Under the pieces are notes generated by a model. It saw only the letters and a list, made by a program, of their open reading frames with translations. It was not told where the DNA came from and ran no database searches. Source: Enoplosus armatus (taxonomy: Eukaryota > Chordata > Actinopteri > Centrarchiformes > Enoplosidae). Taken from it: DNA of 64,000 bases. Below, piece after piece: positions 22,866 through 35,975 of the stretch (position 1 is its first letter; every line of letters begins with the position of its first letter). Where the stretch lies: NCBI RefSeq assembly GCF_043641665.1, contig NC_092190.1:23329048-23393047 (forward strand), given 5' to 3'. The position numbers and the translations under genes are program-made.

Positions 22866-25800
22866 TGCGTGTCTTAAGATGGTTGAGATTGAAAAAGCCA
22901 CCAAGAACTCATTCAATTTCCTATCTGCCTCTCTCTCCGCTCCTCAGTTCAATATAGTTTAGTTTCGGTTGCAATGGGCCTTTTATTGGCATGACACTGG
23001 TGGGCTCAGCAAAAACAAAGAGGTGACGAAAACATTTACGACAGATTGATATCAGGTTGCGACAACAGATAACAGGAAGTGTTTACGAGATTTCCCAAAC
23101 GACAACAGTGAACATGCCTTTCACACATTTTTTAAGTCATTATGGCGGATCAAATCTGAAATGTTCCGAGTTTCGTCCTTTTTCAGCTCCTCGCCTCCAC
23201 CCTCATCTCTCGTTGCATTCTTCCCTCTTTTTCACACGTCAGCCAATTACCAACACGAGGTAATCAAATCTGCCTTTAAAATCCACACCCTGGTCATCTG
23301 CTGAGCTAGAGGGATACCATTAGTTCTCCATCAGTGGTGATCTCCCGGCTTAAGTTTCTATTGCATTATGGGGCTGGGGGCAGGTCAATTAGATTTGTCT
23401 TTAACGCAGCTGTTCGATGAAGGGGCCTTTTTTTAAAAAGGGGGCTTTGTGAGTGTCGGTTGCGTGTTCGAGTTTTTCTGTTCTGACCTTTTGCGTATAT
23501 TCACGTCTCTCGTTAGAGTACGCCCGCGTCGGTGCAATCTCAACTTTCCTATTTAGCGTCACACGCCTCTCTGCGTCCTCTGCTCGGTGGGGCAAGCGGG
23601 GGCCAAGGGTCGCCGGGTAAGATGGAGCCAACAGGAAGCGACATCTGTTGTCGGACGCCTGACAAGGATGGATTGCATGAGCGATGCACGCGGGGCGCAT
23701 CCGAGGGCTCCCGGGTCACGCGGCGCTCGCCTTGGGGGCGGCTAGGGGTCAGAGCCTCTCTAGTAACTTTCCCCCCCAGCAGACTCCAGGAAGCCAATCA
23801 ACTTCAAACACCACCTTGGGGGGGTGGAAGCGGTAATTGCAAATCAAATGGACTCCTCATTCTGGTTGGAGTGCACTCTCTTTCTTTTTCACGCCAAACA
23901 AGAGGCCACTTCCCTTTCTGCAATTCTTCTTCTCCCCCTCTCTTTTTGGCTGCCTTCGTCCCGTAATTGTGATGAGGATATATTTCCTCCAAAACTCAGC
24001 AGGGCAGCAGGGATGGAGCAAAAAAAAGGACAATATGATACACAGATTCATCATGTGTGACTCTTGAGTGCCAGCTGACACAGGCCTGCACGGAGGCAGC
24101 TGCCTGCCTGAGTACAGTGGCAGCCTTTGTGGAAACACTTTTAAGCCTGAACCCACTGCACGCGCCCTCCATCGGCACAGCGGCCTTATCCACATGGTAT
24201 CTTTTGCACATGACCCCGGCAGTGCTGCATGTCCGTGAAACTCCCACGCTGTGGCGCCTTGACGCATCCAGTTTCGGAGTTTCACATTTTAAAGTGTGTG
24301 TTTGTCGGCCGGTCTTCAGAGTGACACGCAGCCACTTAAAGCCAGCTGCCTCCAGAGTGGTGTGCTATATGGCGATCTGGGTGAGCTTGTTAAAGGACAG
24401 CCTCGAGGCTGGCTTTCTCAAATTACTCCTGTGTGTGTGTGGGGGGTGGGGGGGTGAGGGGCAGCCATTCTCCTGTGTGTGGTTTTACTTAATTGCAAAA
24501 GGCGACGACGGAACCACCCCCCCCACACACACACCTCTAAATCTCAGCACTTATTGGGCACAATTTCATGGCTGGGAAATACAAAAGAGCATCACCCTGC
24601 ATTGTGTACATAATGTCCTACATGTCAGGGGAGGGCTGACAGAACGGTCCGGGGGAGGCTCTCGGTTTTTTTCTCCTCGCAATGAGCCATGCAGGATGTC
24701 CTTACACGCTTCTATCGCCGCGTTTCTCAGGGGTATCAGTGTAAAAAATGAACATCCTATAATTTCTCCTCTCCGCTCCGGGCGCTCTTTCAATTACAAC
24801 CTTTCAATTTAAAATACTGAAGATCATTCTCCTCCATATCTCTGGCTGGGAAATGGGTGTGGATTTATGGAAAGGTCAGAATTAAATTAGAAAGGATGGG
24901 ACCTGCGGAGAGCTGGCATCCAAATGACCGTCACTTCATATAAGTTATAGAGGTATGTGGCCTACGCTGGGGTGGCTCTTGGATTTGGCCTATCAGTTCC
25001 CATTAACAATAGGGGTTTATGGAGAGCGCTACATGCATTTTCACAGGGCTTGTGTAACTGATACGCCATTTCCCTTATCCCTTAAGTCCTCCAAGTGTTG
25101 GAGCATGTTGAAAAAAAGTGCATGTTGATAATAAAAAAAAAAAAGAAGAAGCAATAGATAGGACTGCAGACCCTTTTGGAACAGCTGTCGAATGAAAAGA
25201 CTCGATGACAGACTTGCTTTTCAGCACAAGTGCAGCTGTGGGCCTGAATAGCGCTGGAGTGCGGCGTGACACATTTCACACAGCTGATCCTTTTCGTGCG
25301 CGTGTGATCGCATTCGCGTGACTTCACATATGTGCAGATTTATATACCTACAGCGACGGTTACACTATGCCTTCCATTAGGCACGTTTATCAATTGCTGC
25401 ATTGAGCCAATTATTAGGCTTCGCTGCCACTATTGACACATAACTGCATTCAAGCTTCATGTGTTTATTCATGAGCTACACAGCGTTGACATGAGATTTC
25501 TTCCATCATCCGACACCTAGCCACCTATATTTCTGTGCATTAATTCAATGTTAACATAACACCAACACTCCTATGTGTATGTTGAAAGAGTTACTGGCCA
25601 CTGGTAATTATTTCTCGTCCCCTTATTGGTCACGAAGTAAACCCCGTGTAGCACGATTACATACTAACGGATGGGCAGACAGCCCAATTACAGCCTTCAA
25701 CCCACTCAGTTTTTTAAATCTCTGTTTAGGAGACGGATCCTTTGTCTATTCAAAGCGTAATTGATTGATTTATTTATTGTGTAAGTGGTTTATAAGTGGT

Positions 25801-26020
25801 ATTTTGGAAAATTATATTTTCCTAAAGTGACCCACACACAGAGACAGTATGCAGCTTGGTCGCAAATACATCTGCGTCCAGACAACATTTAACACTTTGC
25901 CTCACTAACGATATGATCATTGGGTTTGCACTATGGTGACGGGGAGGGAGGCAGAACACGAGCACCAGAAGACAAATAGAGCATACTAACTCAGTGACCT
26001 GTCCACCTCCAGGAGAGAGA

Positions 26021-26043
26021 GGGGGGGGGGGGGGGGGGGGGGG
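26021..26043. repeat. Poly-G run (23 nt)
   Basis: Preceded by GAGAGAGA. A second run of 16 G is at 26184-26199. Confidence 0.95.
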
Positions 26044-26914
26044 CAATCATATGGAGAAGACTTCAAATTGTCATCAAGGGAACCATCCAAATGGCCCAAA
26101 TTATAACATGCCACCCAAAACAATGACAAGTAGCCCAGTTGGTCGGAAAACCCATTCCCATTCTGGCAACAGAGATGGGAGATGGGGGGGGGGGGGGGGT
26201 TCAGCTGAGGCTAATATGAGGCTTCAGCAGTCTGTGTTGGTGTTTTTAGTACAAGGTTCCCTCCGTGTGTTTCTGCTTTTACTTCCAGCAGCGAGCACAC
26301 ACTTGACTGCCAGAGTGAAGGCAGCGTTGGGGCGACGTCCACGGAACATTTTGTGACATTGACAGATCACTCAGCGCAGCTGTAAAGAGGAATGACGATG
26401 GCCGGGTGGGAGCAAGTATATATGTCAGGCACGTCGTAAAAAGACAGAAAGCTTGTATTTGTTGTTTGTATTTGTTTGTTGCAGGAATTCAGGGCCCTGG
26501 GATCACCTGATCGGACATTGTGACCATCTCATGTATAGTCTCATCCCGGCTTTACTCTGCTGAAGCCTTAGATTTGGCTCCAGAACTTGTGAATGCATTT
26601 TATGAGGACTGTGATTTTGTCCCCCCTCCTGTTACAGTGTACTCGCATCAGCAGAGGAAGTCCTCACAGCCAGCTCCCGAGGAGGAATGACTACAGTGAC
26701 CAATAACTCTTTCTAAAAGGTACACGTGGCATGTGAGAATAAATCCAAACCTCTCCTGTGATTATTGTGAAAATCCACTCCTCATCCTCCTCACAACGGC
26801 AGCCTCTCCTCCCCTCGGCTGCCTCTCTGTCTCTCAGTGACGGAGACAACACTAGGGAGCACACTTACTCCAGAAATGAGAGGAAGACAGAGAAAGACAG
26901 AGAATGAAAGAGGC

Positions 26915-26946
26915 AGGAGGAGGAGGAGGAGGAGGAGGAGGGGGGC
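26915..26946. repeat. (AGG)n microsatellite
   Basis: About ten AGG units ending in a G run, inside a GA-rich stretch (26870-26990). Confidence 0.95.
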
Positions 26947-27325
26947 TTATGGGCTGCAGGGTGAGAGAACGAAAGAGGAGAGAGCGAGACTGTGTGTGCA
27001 CAGCTCGGTATCAGGCTTTATAGGCTCGATGGAGAGCTAAGGGAAGGCAGATCAGAGGCAGAGGGAACTGTGTGTGTGTGTGTGTAGAAGGGGAACCGTG
27101 GTGTCAGGCTTGATTTCATTACCGGGGCTAATCAGGTCCATATACTTTAAGTGCTGCTTTAATTTGTCTAATCTCTGCAGGATATGGCCGCTGCCTTTCG
27201 GCTACATGGCTGCTTTGCCTTGAAAAGCTGTTAAAGAGCACATGGACACGCATTGACTCCGACCCGGGGACAGAAGATACTGTCCCTCTCACATTGACGC
27301 ATACATATTTTCATTAACACAGTGC

Positions 27326-27350
27326 CCCCCCCCCCCCCCCCCCCCCCCCC
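27326..27350. repeat. Poly-C run (25 nt)
   Basis: Uninterrupted C run. Produces a poly-Gly stretch in a chance minus-strand frame. Confidence 0.95.
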
Positions 27351-29544
27351 ACAGTTCTGCAGTTCACCTCTGATGATACAAACGTGACCGTACAGCAATG
27401 CGAAAACACAGAATCACAAAAACAAAACATGTCACATTTATTATAGCGCCCACACCTCTCCCACTTGTTTTCGAACACTTCCCGGTTACAGCAGGTGCCT
27501 CTGGAGGTTTGGCTGACACAGAGTTGTCTTCCCAAATACCAATCAAGCCAGAAATTTGGCTTCGTTTCACCGGTTGAATGTATATATTTATATACTATTC
27601 TGCAGCAAACTTGTCTCAGGTAAATTGCTGACATGTGGCCCAGGTAAGAGGCTCAGCATTTGGCTGGCGTCACACGTGAGGGGGAAGTTTGAATCGAGGT
27701 ACTGACACATTTGAATGTCAGGTTTGCTTTTAATATGGGGCTGTATTGTCAGAGAGCCAGATGGGTTTCCAAACTGAAGGCATATCGCAGAAGCAGAGAT
27801 TTAAATGTGTTTGACAAGTTCAGCAAAGCAGCCCCGAATCTGCATACATGTGTTTATGTACTTGCTGAAACAATTAGTCAATAAATGCCAGGGGGTTCAT
27901 GGAGCATGTTTGACATCCACGGAGCTGTGAATGTGCACATCATTTGCCATTTTCTTTTCAGAAAGAATGATGTGTTCGTGTTTTTTTTATACAAATAAAC
28001 AAGGCTGCAATAGGTGCACAAAAGCCTGAAGAGTTTAGTATAGTGGATTTAAAGAGAGTGGCAAAAGGCCAATAGTGTTGGTACAAACTGAACCAAGCTT
28101 ATCCGCAGGTGAGCTTATGCTCTTGTAAGACACAACTTGGCAAACTAATAATAGACAGTTAACTTTATCCTTGAAGGCTGTCTACTCCAGATGCATTTCA
28201 GCTGGACGCATCCAATGTGACAGTGACTGCAGGACTGTTGCACGACCAAGGCCAAGTGTCAACAACATGTGTGACTGGACTGGGAAGTTACAGGAAGTAG
28301 GAAAGCCCCATGGCTTCACAAGACTTGCATGAAGATCGCTCTGATTCTGATAATTTGCTCACAATAAAACTGAGGAGAGAGAGCATTTTTCTCTTTTCTC
28401 TTTAAAAGAATAATCGACCATCAGTGTCATGTCTTCGCATGACCACGCCATTGTGCCCATCAAGCGAGACCACCTCAGGGCTGCACTTAACAGCCAGTAG
28501 TCCTGCTGTTACCTCCTCTCTGCCTCCTCCTGTCTTGTCAGAGTCGGCGGCACCTCTGGTAAAAGCTAATCCTCCATGTTTTCACTTGCACATATCATCA
28601 AGCATTTATGGCCACTGCTGTCAAATTATATGGCAACGTGTGTGCATCACTTTAACTAGATATTGTGCGCCACATATTTCAAACATCTCCCCCTCTTTTC
28701 GACCACCATTTGTTGGTTTCCACCTCACGTGTTTGTGTCAAATTACAATGCTGCATTTTTATCAAAGACAGATATACTGTATACATCGTAGACAAACAAA
28801 GCTCTTCATCTCTAAGTCAGAGAGTTTTTAAACCACCAGGTCCAAGCTTAACCTCACTTTGGATCATAATGGATTTCCACTGTAGGGAGTAAACACAAAA
28901 TAGAGGCTTGCATCTCAAATCTCCTAGCAACCACATCTGACAACGTCATCATCATTATCATGTAAATCCAGCAGACAATTGGCTCTGCACAAAATCTGAC
29001 TAAATATATAACAAGCAGGCTTTTTGGGCCATTTTATACACTTACATGCTATCAGCTGCCACTAGCTGTACCCAGCTACAACAAGAGATTCTATTCATAC
29101 CAAAGTAGTTTTGGGGCACTTGAAAAAGAAGCACAACTCACTTCTCATGATGTCACAGTGGTAGTGATGCAAAAATATTGCCAGTTATTTTGTGTTGCAT
29201 GTTTGTTATTGTCACATGTAAAGTTAACAAATTATGAATCGACAGATGATATGATTTTAACGGTCCTGGGCGTATGCAGAAAAACATTATCCTTGGATAA
29301 TTATCAAATGTTTAGTTGTAGTACAAAGTTATGGTGGGTCACAGTGGGACATCTGACCACTGCTTGTGTCAGACACTCAGAATAAACAGACTGGACTTAT
29401 TTCACCTCTGTCAGCAACTATAAACCCATTATTTAGTCTCTATTTATAATTAAAATTATATTTTAAACCAGTGCAACACATATTAAACAGTGCAATACAT
29501 ACATATATACGCATACATATAGATTGTTATTCTATATATTCTTT

Positions 29545-29725
29545 TATTTTTCACTTAAATATTGTAAATGTATATATTTTTTACATTTTTATTTTTTCAC
29601 ATCTTATATTTTTACATACTTCTCATTTCTCTCTATGCTACTTTTCTATTCTTGAATGGGAGAACCTGTAACTTGTCTAATTTCCCCCCGGGGATCAATA
29701 AAGTATTTCTGATTCTGATTACTTA
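29545..29725 (+). mobile_element. 3' end of a LINE-like retroelement
   Basis: An AT-rich stretch ends CCCCCGGGGATCAATAAAGT, then ATTTCTGATTCTGATT. An AATAAAG followed by a short (TTCTGA)n tail is the typical 3' terminus of L2/CR1-like LINEs, and SINEs that borrow their tails, in teleosts. No reverse-transcriptase frame is present upstream, so this is a 5'-truncated copy. Confidence 0.6.
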
Positions 29726-30194
29726 ATACTTTTGTGTTTTCCTCACATTCCCTTGAGACAGCGGCTCTCAAACTTTTTCTGTCATGCCCCCCTTCAAACA
29801 CTGAAAACTTTAGTTAATGAAGATTGAATTCTTATTGATCATTATATATATAAGAATTCCCTCTGGTCCATGTTTTCAGAAGAAGCCTGAGCTCCAGCAG
29901 GAACTTCAGTCACTGGCTGTAACCACAGCTGTGGCCAGCTATGCTTGGCTGAGGGTTGGGTGGCGAAGCACCGTTTGTGGCTATGGCTAAAGTCTGGGTT
30001 GAAACTATGGATGGGGCCGCAGTGTTTTGGATTGCTCAACAGTTTCCGTTATAAACATAACATGCTTCAGAAATGTATGAAATGTCATGAAGTCGCAGTT
30101 ACGCGACTCCGAACGGTTGTCTGCTCTCTCTACACTTTGAGGACGAGCAACAGGAACAGTGACAGGACGCCAATCACTCTCGAAGTCATGACAA

Positions 30195-30275
30195 CCAGAT
30201 AAATTGGCCATCGGGGCACCGGCAGACGTCCCGGTGGGCCGGTCGCTCTGTGGGCAATTATTATAGCCCACAGCC
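30195..30275. repeat. Imperfect inverted-repeat element around GGCCATCGGG / CCCGGTGGGCC
   Basis: TTGGCCATCGGGGCACCGGC, then AGACGTCCCGGTGGGCCGGT, forms an imperfect palindrome (CATCGGGGCACCGG / CCCGGTG) and resembles a common teleost repeat phrase. The following GTGGGCAATTATTATAGCCC includes a second short inverted pair (GTGGGC / GCCCAC at 30250-30273). Confidence 0.35.
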
Positions 30276-31913
30276 TCCTCCTCAAGATCCGCATAAGATG
30301 AGCACGGTTTGGGTTTGGCTAGCTGGCTATTTAGCTATATCTGGTGCCTTTTGTTGCAACCTGTTCAACTTTTCATACAACCGATACGCTCATCTGTGTC
30401 ACTTCTTTGTGAACTGACCAATCACAGCCTGGATGGGGCGGGACATTTAAAAAAAAGGTTGACATGTTCATTTTGAGATCTTCAGCAAGCAACTGAACAC
30501 CGGCTAAACATCGTGTTCTTGTCGAGTTCCAGTAGTTTCATTTTTCACCTTTCTGAAGTGATGTAGAAGTGTACTTTAGGGTGTGTCAGTACACTGTGAC
30601 ATCACTGCTGCGGGTGGTGAGAGGTGCAACAGAATTTAAACTGTAAGACTTCTTTTCAGCCTGGTAATAAGTTTCTCTTTAAAAGATAATTCATTGCTGT
30701 CACACATTGTGTTAAGCTTATGATTTATTCAACCAACGAGGTGCTTCGATGTATCTCAAAGCTTTGGTCCTGTATTAATATAAAACATCTCTCTGAAAAT
30801 GGAAATATATTTAAAAAGTGAACCAAGCTTCAGTGATGAAATACAGCAAGTTTTAGGATACACTTGCAGTGATGTGCCTTTGACACGATTGGTATCTGGT
30901 AGGCTTTTCAAGACGCCGTAGACTTTCTGGTCTGACATTGTTTCTTGTGGGCACTCAGACAGCTACCAGCTATCTGCATTTGAATGTCAAATGAATTGAA
31001 ATGAATGTGAAAGGGAGACACACAAAGACAGGGAAAAAGTAACAACTATTCCTTCTGTCCTTTAGCAGTGTACGATATGGAGTGGTTTATAGATGGTATG
31101 AAAAAAGAACAGGGGTTTCCTCGACAGACCTTCAGGCCTCTGTGGGACTGACCAGACTACAAGTTGACCCATCTCTCGTGGGACGGGACCACCGTGTCAT
31201 TATGACAGTATGGCCTCTGCCTCTCCACAGAGACCTAATCCCTTCAGCTGTACAGTACAAGCCTGTGTCACTATTGTTACCGAACCGCATGACTCTGCCT
31301 CTTATGCTTCCTCAAGTGGTGAGGTGTGCTAGTGTCTGTTAATGCTTTTGACATGCACCCTCCATTAGTGTGATACAAGGAGACATCCCAGTACCCTTGA
31401 CATTACCCCCCGCCCCCCTCCAATGGTAAATCTGTTTATCTCCCACTGCCCTGACATCTCGTAAATAAAGAATGTTACACTACGGGAATGTTGAAGCATG
31501 ACCATTTATTATCACACTACATGGCTGGCATTGGCAGTGACCATTGGTCATGGCAGGGTCTGATTCACTCCGTACTGTTTTGTTCTCTTACACTCTGTAA
31601 TTGTTACAAATTTATTTATCACCCTTCAGCCGTGACTACCCTCCACTTCGACACCTTCGATTTCTGAGAAAGAAAAATGTCCTTGCTTGGTAATTCACAA
31701 CTTGGCCTTCGCAGAGGTGGATTCACAGCCAACTGACCGTGATTACACCTGTGATGCTACCTTCATCATCAGATCACATATGGTGAGGGTTCCCAAAAAA
31801 GGATTCTGCCAAACATAGCTAACCAGATATACATTGGGCTTACATTACTGACATCATACACTTTTAATCATCCCCCGACTTACATGACAACTTGCTGATG
31901 CTGACAGCTGACT

Positions 31914-32112
31914 TTAAAGCCACACTAAGCCATATTTTTATATTAGCAACGGATCACACGACTACATGCACCTGAAAGGAGTCACTCGTAGCGATGAACC
32001 CCCAGCAAAACATCGCCCCAACATATCAACGTAAGCGCTAATATGTCAATCTTTTGCTTATGTCTGCTGCCCCCAAGTGGCTACAAACAAAAATCAGTGA
32101 ATGCAGCTTTAA
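31914..32112. mobile_element. Short non-autonomous element with TTAAAGC ends
   Basis: It begins TTAAAGCCACACTAAGC and ends GAATGCAGCTTTAA, giving partial inverted ends (TTAAAGC). The minus strand carries CACTTGGGGGCAGCAGA, a phrase that recurs at 52287-52303 (CACTTGGGGGCAGCAGA). It has no coding capacity. The exact class is not determined. Confidence 0.5.
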
Positions 32113-32210
32113 TCTTCCCAACAGCATGTGGAAGCACCACTGGGAAGACTTTTTAAATTCACAGTTTCAATGTTAAAGAAGAACTCTTTCATAAACAACT
32201 ACTTGATTTG

Positions 32211-32245
32211 TGACATTGGGCTATATAAATAAAATTGCCGTCTGT
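32211..32245 (+). mobile_element. Short retroelement tail fragment
   Basis: TGACATTGGGCTATATAAAT followed by AAAATTG is the same type of 3' terminus as at 63518, without a simple repeat tail. It lies about 20 bp before an 18-base poly-G run. Confidence 0.35.
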
Positions 32246-32266
32246 ATGGTACAGTATGCTTTTTTT

Positions 32267-32284
32267 GGGGGGGGGGGGGGGGGG
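32267..32284. repeat. Poly-G run (18 nt)
   Basis: Preceded by TTTTTT, just after a retroelement-like tail. Confidence 0.95.
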
Positions 32285-33449
32285 TTCGCCTTTATTGGAC
32301 AATTTATAGTGGAGAGGCATACAGGCTGGAATTGAACCAAAGGATGTTGCAGTTACATGGCATGCACCTTAAACATTTGGCGACTGGGACGTGCCCGAAA
32401 CTTAGTTTGTTATATGGCCAAAGTGGACAGGACCAATTTTTCTTTGCGGTCCTCCTGATACTGTTTACTCCACAGGCCTGTCCAATAGTATTAGGCCTTA
32501 GTGTTTGAAGTTTCACCCGCATAAATCCAGTGGGAAAAAGAAACACAGTTCATTTAGGGCCTGGGGATAAATGTGATGAGCTGTCCATCCTCTTTCTGTA
32601 GAAGGCAGGCTATGACATAAACAATAGATGTGATGGAAATGACATATGGGCCAAAGGACATTGTCTCATTATAATAGCATTAACTATAAAAAGTCAATGT
32701 TGACACCTTTAATATCTTCACTTGACCGCTTGAATCATAGGGGTGTATTTTTAGAGACAATACCAAAAGACTAAAGAACCCAGACAAACGATCAGGTTGG
32801 TTTATCACATTCATTTATTGTCCAGCAATCATTTCTATGACTGTATACCCGGAGAGAAATCATACTGATGTTAATGTAACATTTGCTTCTGTGGAGAACA
32901 CAGGATTATTTACTGAAACACTAAACATTGTAGATAAACTGAGACATTTGTGAAGCCGAGCGTTCCCCCCGGAGGCACATGATTACAGGAGTTTATTTGT
33001 TTGGCTTTGCTAATGTTGTAAAGCCAGTAATGTCTCTGGCATTAGAGAATAATTCAAATCAAAATAATGTATTCCGTTGTCAGCTTCGTGAAGCATGGCC
33101 AGAGGAGCACATTCATCCGCTAACTGAACATAGATGCTGAATGTAGGTATGTGTTTGTTTGTTGTATGTGTGCACGTGCGTACTTCTGCGTATACATCTC
33201 AACTGAGATCTCTTAACAAATAGCTCGAGGCCACCACTCATTCTGCTGGACAGACGGGAAACCATTTGCCCAAGAAGAGCGATATATAGCACGCATACTG
33301 TATGCATTTAGGATGTCTCTATTGAAGTTTAAGTCTGGGCTTATTTAAAGCTGAACTTGGAGGCAGCTGAAGAAGGTGGAAACACCACATCGTTATATAA
33401 TCTTCTTATAAAGTTGTTTAGGGCAACAAACACATTTCTTTGAGAAACT

Positions 33450-33545
33450 TCTGGCTCTTGAGCTGCTAAATGCTCTGCTCTGTCCACCAGCTAGTCGCTA
33501 ACTGTATCTGTCTGCTTGTCTGGTGGTGGGACACAGTGAACTGTT
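33450..33545 (+). repeat. Dispersed repeat family D, copy 2
   Basis: Diverged partner of 16745-16830. CTGCTAAATGCTCTGCTCTG and CCACCAGCTAGTCGCTAACT are phrases I associate with a repeat seen many times in percomorph genomes. Confidence 0.35.
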
Positions 33546-35639
33546 GGTTTTTATTGTTTGGTTATTGTTTTTTTTGTAGAATACAGCTGCCTGGTGTGTC
33601 GTGAAATAGACAACAGATGGATGATGAACTCTGCGTGTGTCCACTGCATCACAAAGGCCCACCATCTTCTAAATTCATTATTTTCATGGGAAGTGGTGTG
33701 GAATACAGAGCCGTAACCTGTTTGAATAAGAGGTCTGCCTCAACAAGCCCTCCAATTTAAATGACAGAATATGTCATCGCCTGCCAAACCAACCCCATAT
33801 GAATGTTTCCCGACCTGGCGCCCCTATTTCTAAGGACAGTGCCTTGCAAATATTGTCTTTGACTGACACCAAGTAGCCCAATCAGTGCAATTAGGGGAGC
33901 AACAAGCCAGGGTTAGGATGATGAAAAATGATCTCTAACAAGTGCTTGGATCAAGTTACATTGAACGTTAACATAAACAACAGAGGGAAGTCTTTTATCG
34001 CAGGATCGTCCCGTCAGTCTCTTCTGGGGGGAGAGGAAGGGGCAATCTATTGGAATGCAGCCTAAACTTTCGGAGGAGAAAACCACACAAATTGCACCAA
34101 CAAGTTGTCACACGTTGCCCAAAACCATTTTTTAACCCAACCAATCAAAAGTGGCCGAATCTGCTCAGGAGAACAGTTGGGAGACAAACAGTGACCCAAA
34201 TCCTCCTCCTCTACCCTGACCTCCTCCCTAAAAGATTTTGCATCGCTAATAACAATGTGATGCTAACAACGTGTCGGTTGTTAGGTTGCTGTAGGTTTAA
34301 ATGGCAGATGCTGTTGTTTTTCCTGTAAGGGCCGTCCTGTGAACCAAACGTGCTGTTGGATTTTCAGCGACACCAAATTGCCCTTCAAATAAGAGCAGAC
34401 ATGATACAAACTTTAACAAGCTCCAGGATTTTCCCACGTCGCTGGTGCAAAGCTTCACCCTGCACCCTTCGTCGCCTCCAGTCTGTTGCCCCGTGCACAG
34501 GTCACCGAGGCCCGTGATGAATGATTGTACTTGCAACTTGGTGAACAATTACAAACAGCAACCCGCTATATGGTGCTCTCTTAGCCGCGCTCGGCTGACA
34601 CGACATCATTCACAACTCGCCTAGTGGCTTGTTCGCCTCTTCGTGTGGGAGATTCATGAGTCACCAGGGCAAAACATTCCTCCAGATTCACCGGAAAGAT
34701 GAATGGGTGAATCAAAATGAAAGGAATTGTAACAAATCACTGTGTGAAACGCACAAACAGACTCACAATTGTGCCCAGGTAGTTATTTTACGACAGTGAA
34801 GTTAGGACAATAAGTAAGAAAACATTCTAAAATGCCAGGCAAATAAATATATTAACGCCATTACAAATTGATTAACCAATATTTATGATGTCAAACATGA
34901 AGGGGATGTCTGGAAATGTGTGAACATCCTACAATCTGGTCGACAAAGGCATCCGGCGCACGCCTCTTTGCCTCTTTTTCATGGTACTTCAGGTGTGGGT
35001 CGATTCATTTCGCAGCTGTCATTCTGTCCTTTCCCCTCCTCTCAGTGAGAAGCCTCCCGGGTGAGCTGCAACCTTGAGCCACTTTGGAGAGTTGTAGACT
35101 TTGTCTGTCACCTTCAAACTCCACCTCCCGCCGCACATTTATATATATATATGAGGCTATGGCTGCCCTTAGCCCTCCTTACTGCATAGAGGCCCAAGGG
35201 TGGGAATAACAAGCTGGGGAGTTGTTAGTGGGGAGGCTGATATATTTCTAAGTGGTCTGTGAGGGTGTGCAGGTCACCCCGCTAGCATGACTGCTATTGA
35301 TCACTATCATTGTGTTGCTTCTGTACGGGGCTCACACACCCACACGGGTTGGCACACCGTTATATATGAGCGTGTTGCGCTTGTGGTGATGCGTCGGAAT
35401 CGACACTCTCCTATGCAACTCTAGCATTCACTTCTAAAGTCGCGGTGTTGATGGTTTAGTATGCAGGAAACAACCTAGTTTGTTTGACCATGTCTCAAGG
35501 CAGAAGTGTATATAACTGTTTCCAATGGACACACGTCTAAGGTTGTTAAAATTATTACTTCCCGGCACTATATCATTCTTCTGCCGCAAAATTGTTATTT
35601 TTTTGGCATAAAAGAAGTTAAAAACTGATTTTTTTTGTG

Positions 35640-35975
35640 TGTGTCAGCATGCTAACATTTGATAATTAGCACTAAAGATGGGATGTCAAATGGTTTGCAG
35701 GTATTTGGTCATAAAGGACATTATCGGATGAATTGAAATAGTGACTCGAAGATGGTGTTAGATGAAAAGTCAAAGGATCGCCACGGTGATTACGTATCAA
35801 AGTTTATGGCAATTCATCCCATAGTTGTTGGGTCGCTTCTCTCAAGGCCACAAATGCCAAGCAAGCTCATGGTGGCGCTACAGGAGAAGTCGGTCGGGTT
35901 CATCCTCTGAGGAACGTGAGTGTCTGTACCAACTTCCACAGCAACAGTCGTTGAGATGTTTCAGTGCAGACGGAC
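35640..35975 (-). repeat. Abundant dispersed repeat, copy 5 (inverted)
   Basis: On the minus strand the family order is intact: GTTGAGAT, the CCTC(A)GAGGATGAACC segment, TGGCGCCACCATGAG-type sequence, then ATACCTGCAAACCATTTGAC and GTTAGCATGCTGA. In plus orientation this reads CAGCATGCTAACATTTGATA at the start and GTCGTTGAGATGTTTCAGTG at the end. Confidence 0.65.

Larger units (their letters stand above)
22646..29544. other. Intergenic DNA with CpG-richer and conserved-looking blocks
   Basis: A GC- and CpG-rich patch lies at about 23400-23770. Unique-looking, repeat-free blocks lie at 24057-24420, 24815-25080 and 25360-25570. The 251-codon frame 24057-24812 is not called: it has no domain and runs through poly-G and poly-C tracts. 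Poly-G/C runs are at 22845, 26021, 26184 and 27326. Confidence 0.5.

Noticed and set aside
24057..24812. 251-codon plus-strand open frame
   Set aside because: No recognisable domain. It crosses poly-G and poly-C tracts, has no splice context and overlaps a similarly long minus-strand frame (23857-24285). Best explained as chance in GC-richer DNA.
26021..26356. Poly-Gly encoding frame downstream of the G23 run
   Set aside because: An artefact of the poly-G tract, with no supporting domain or splice signals.
33838..33860. Tc1-like terminal phrase CAGTGCCTTGCAAATATT
   Set aside because: Only one end is visible. No inverted partner, TA duplication or transposase remnant could be found within reach.
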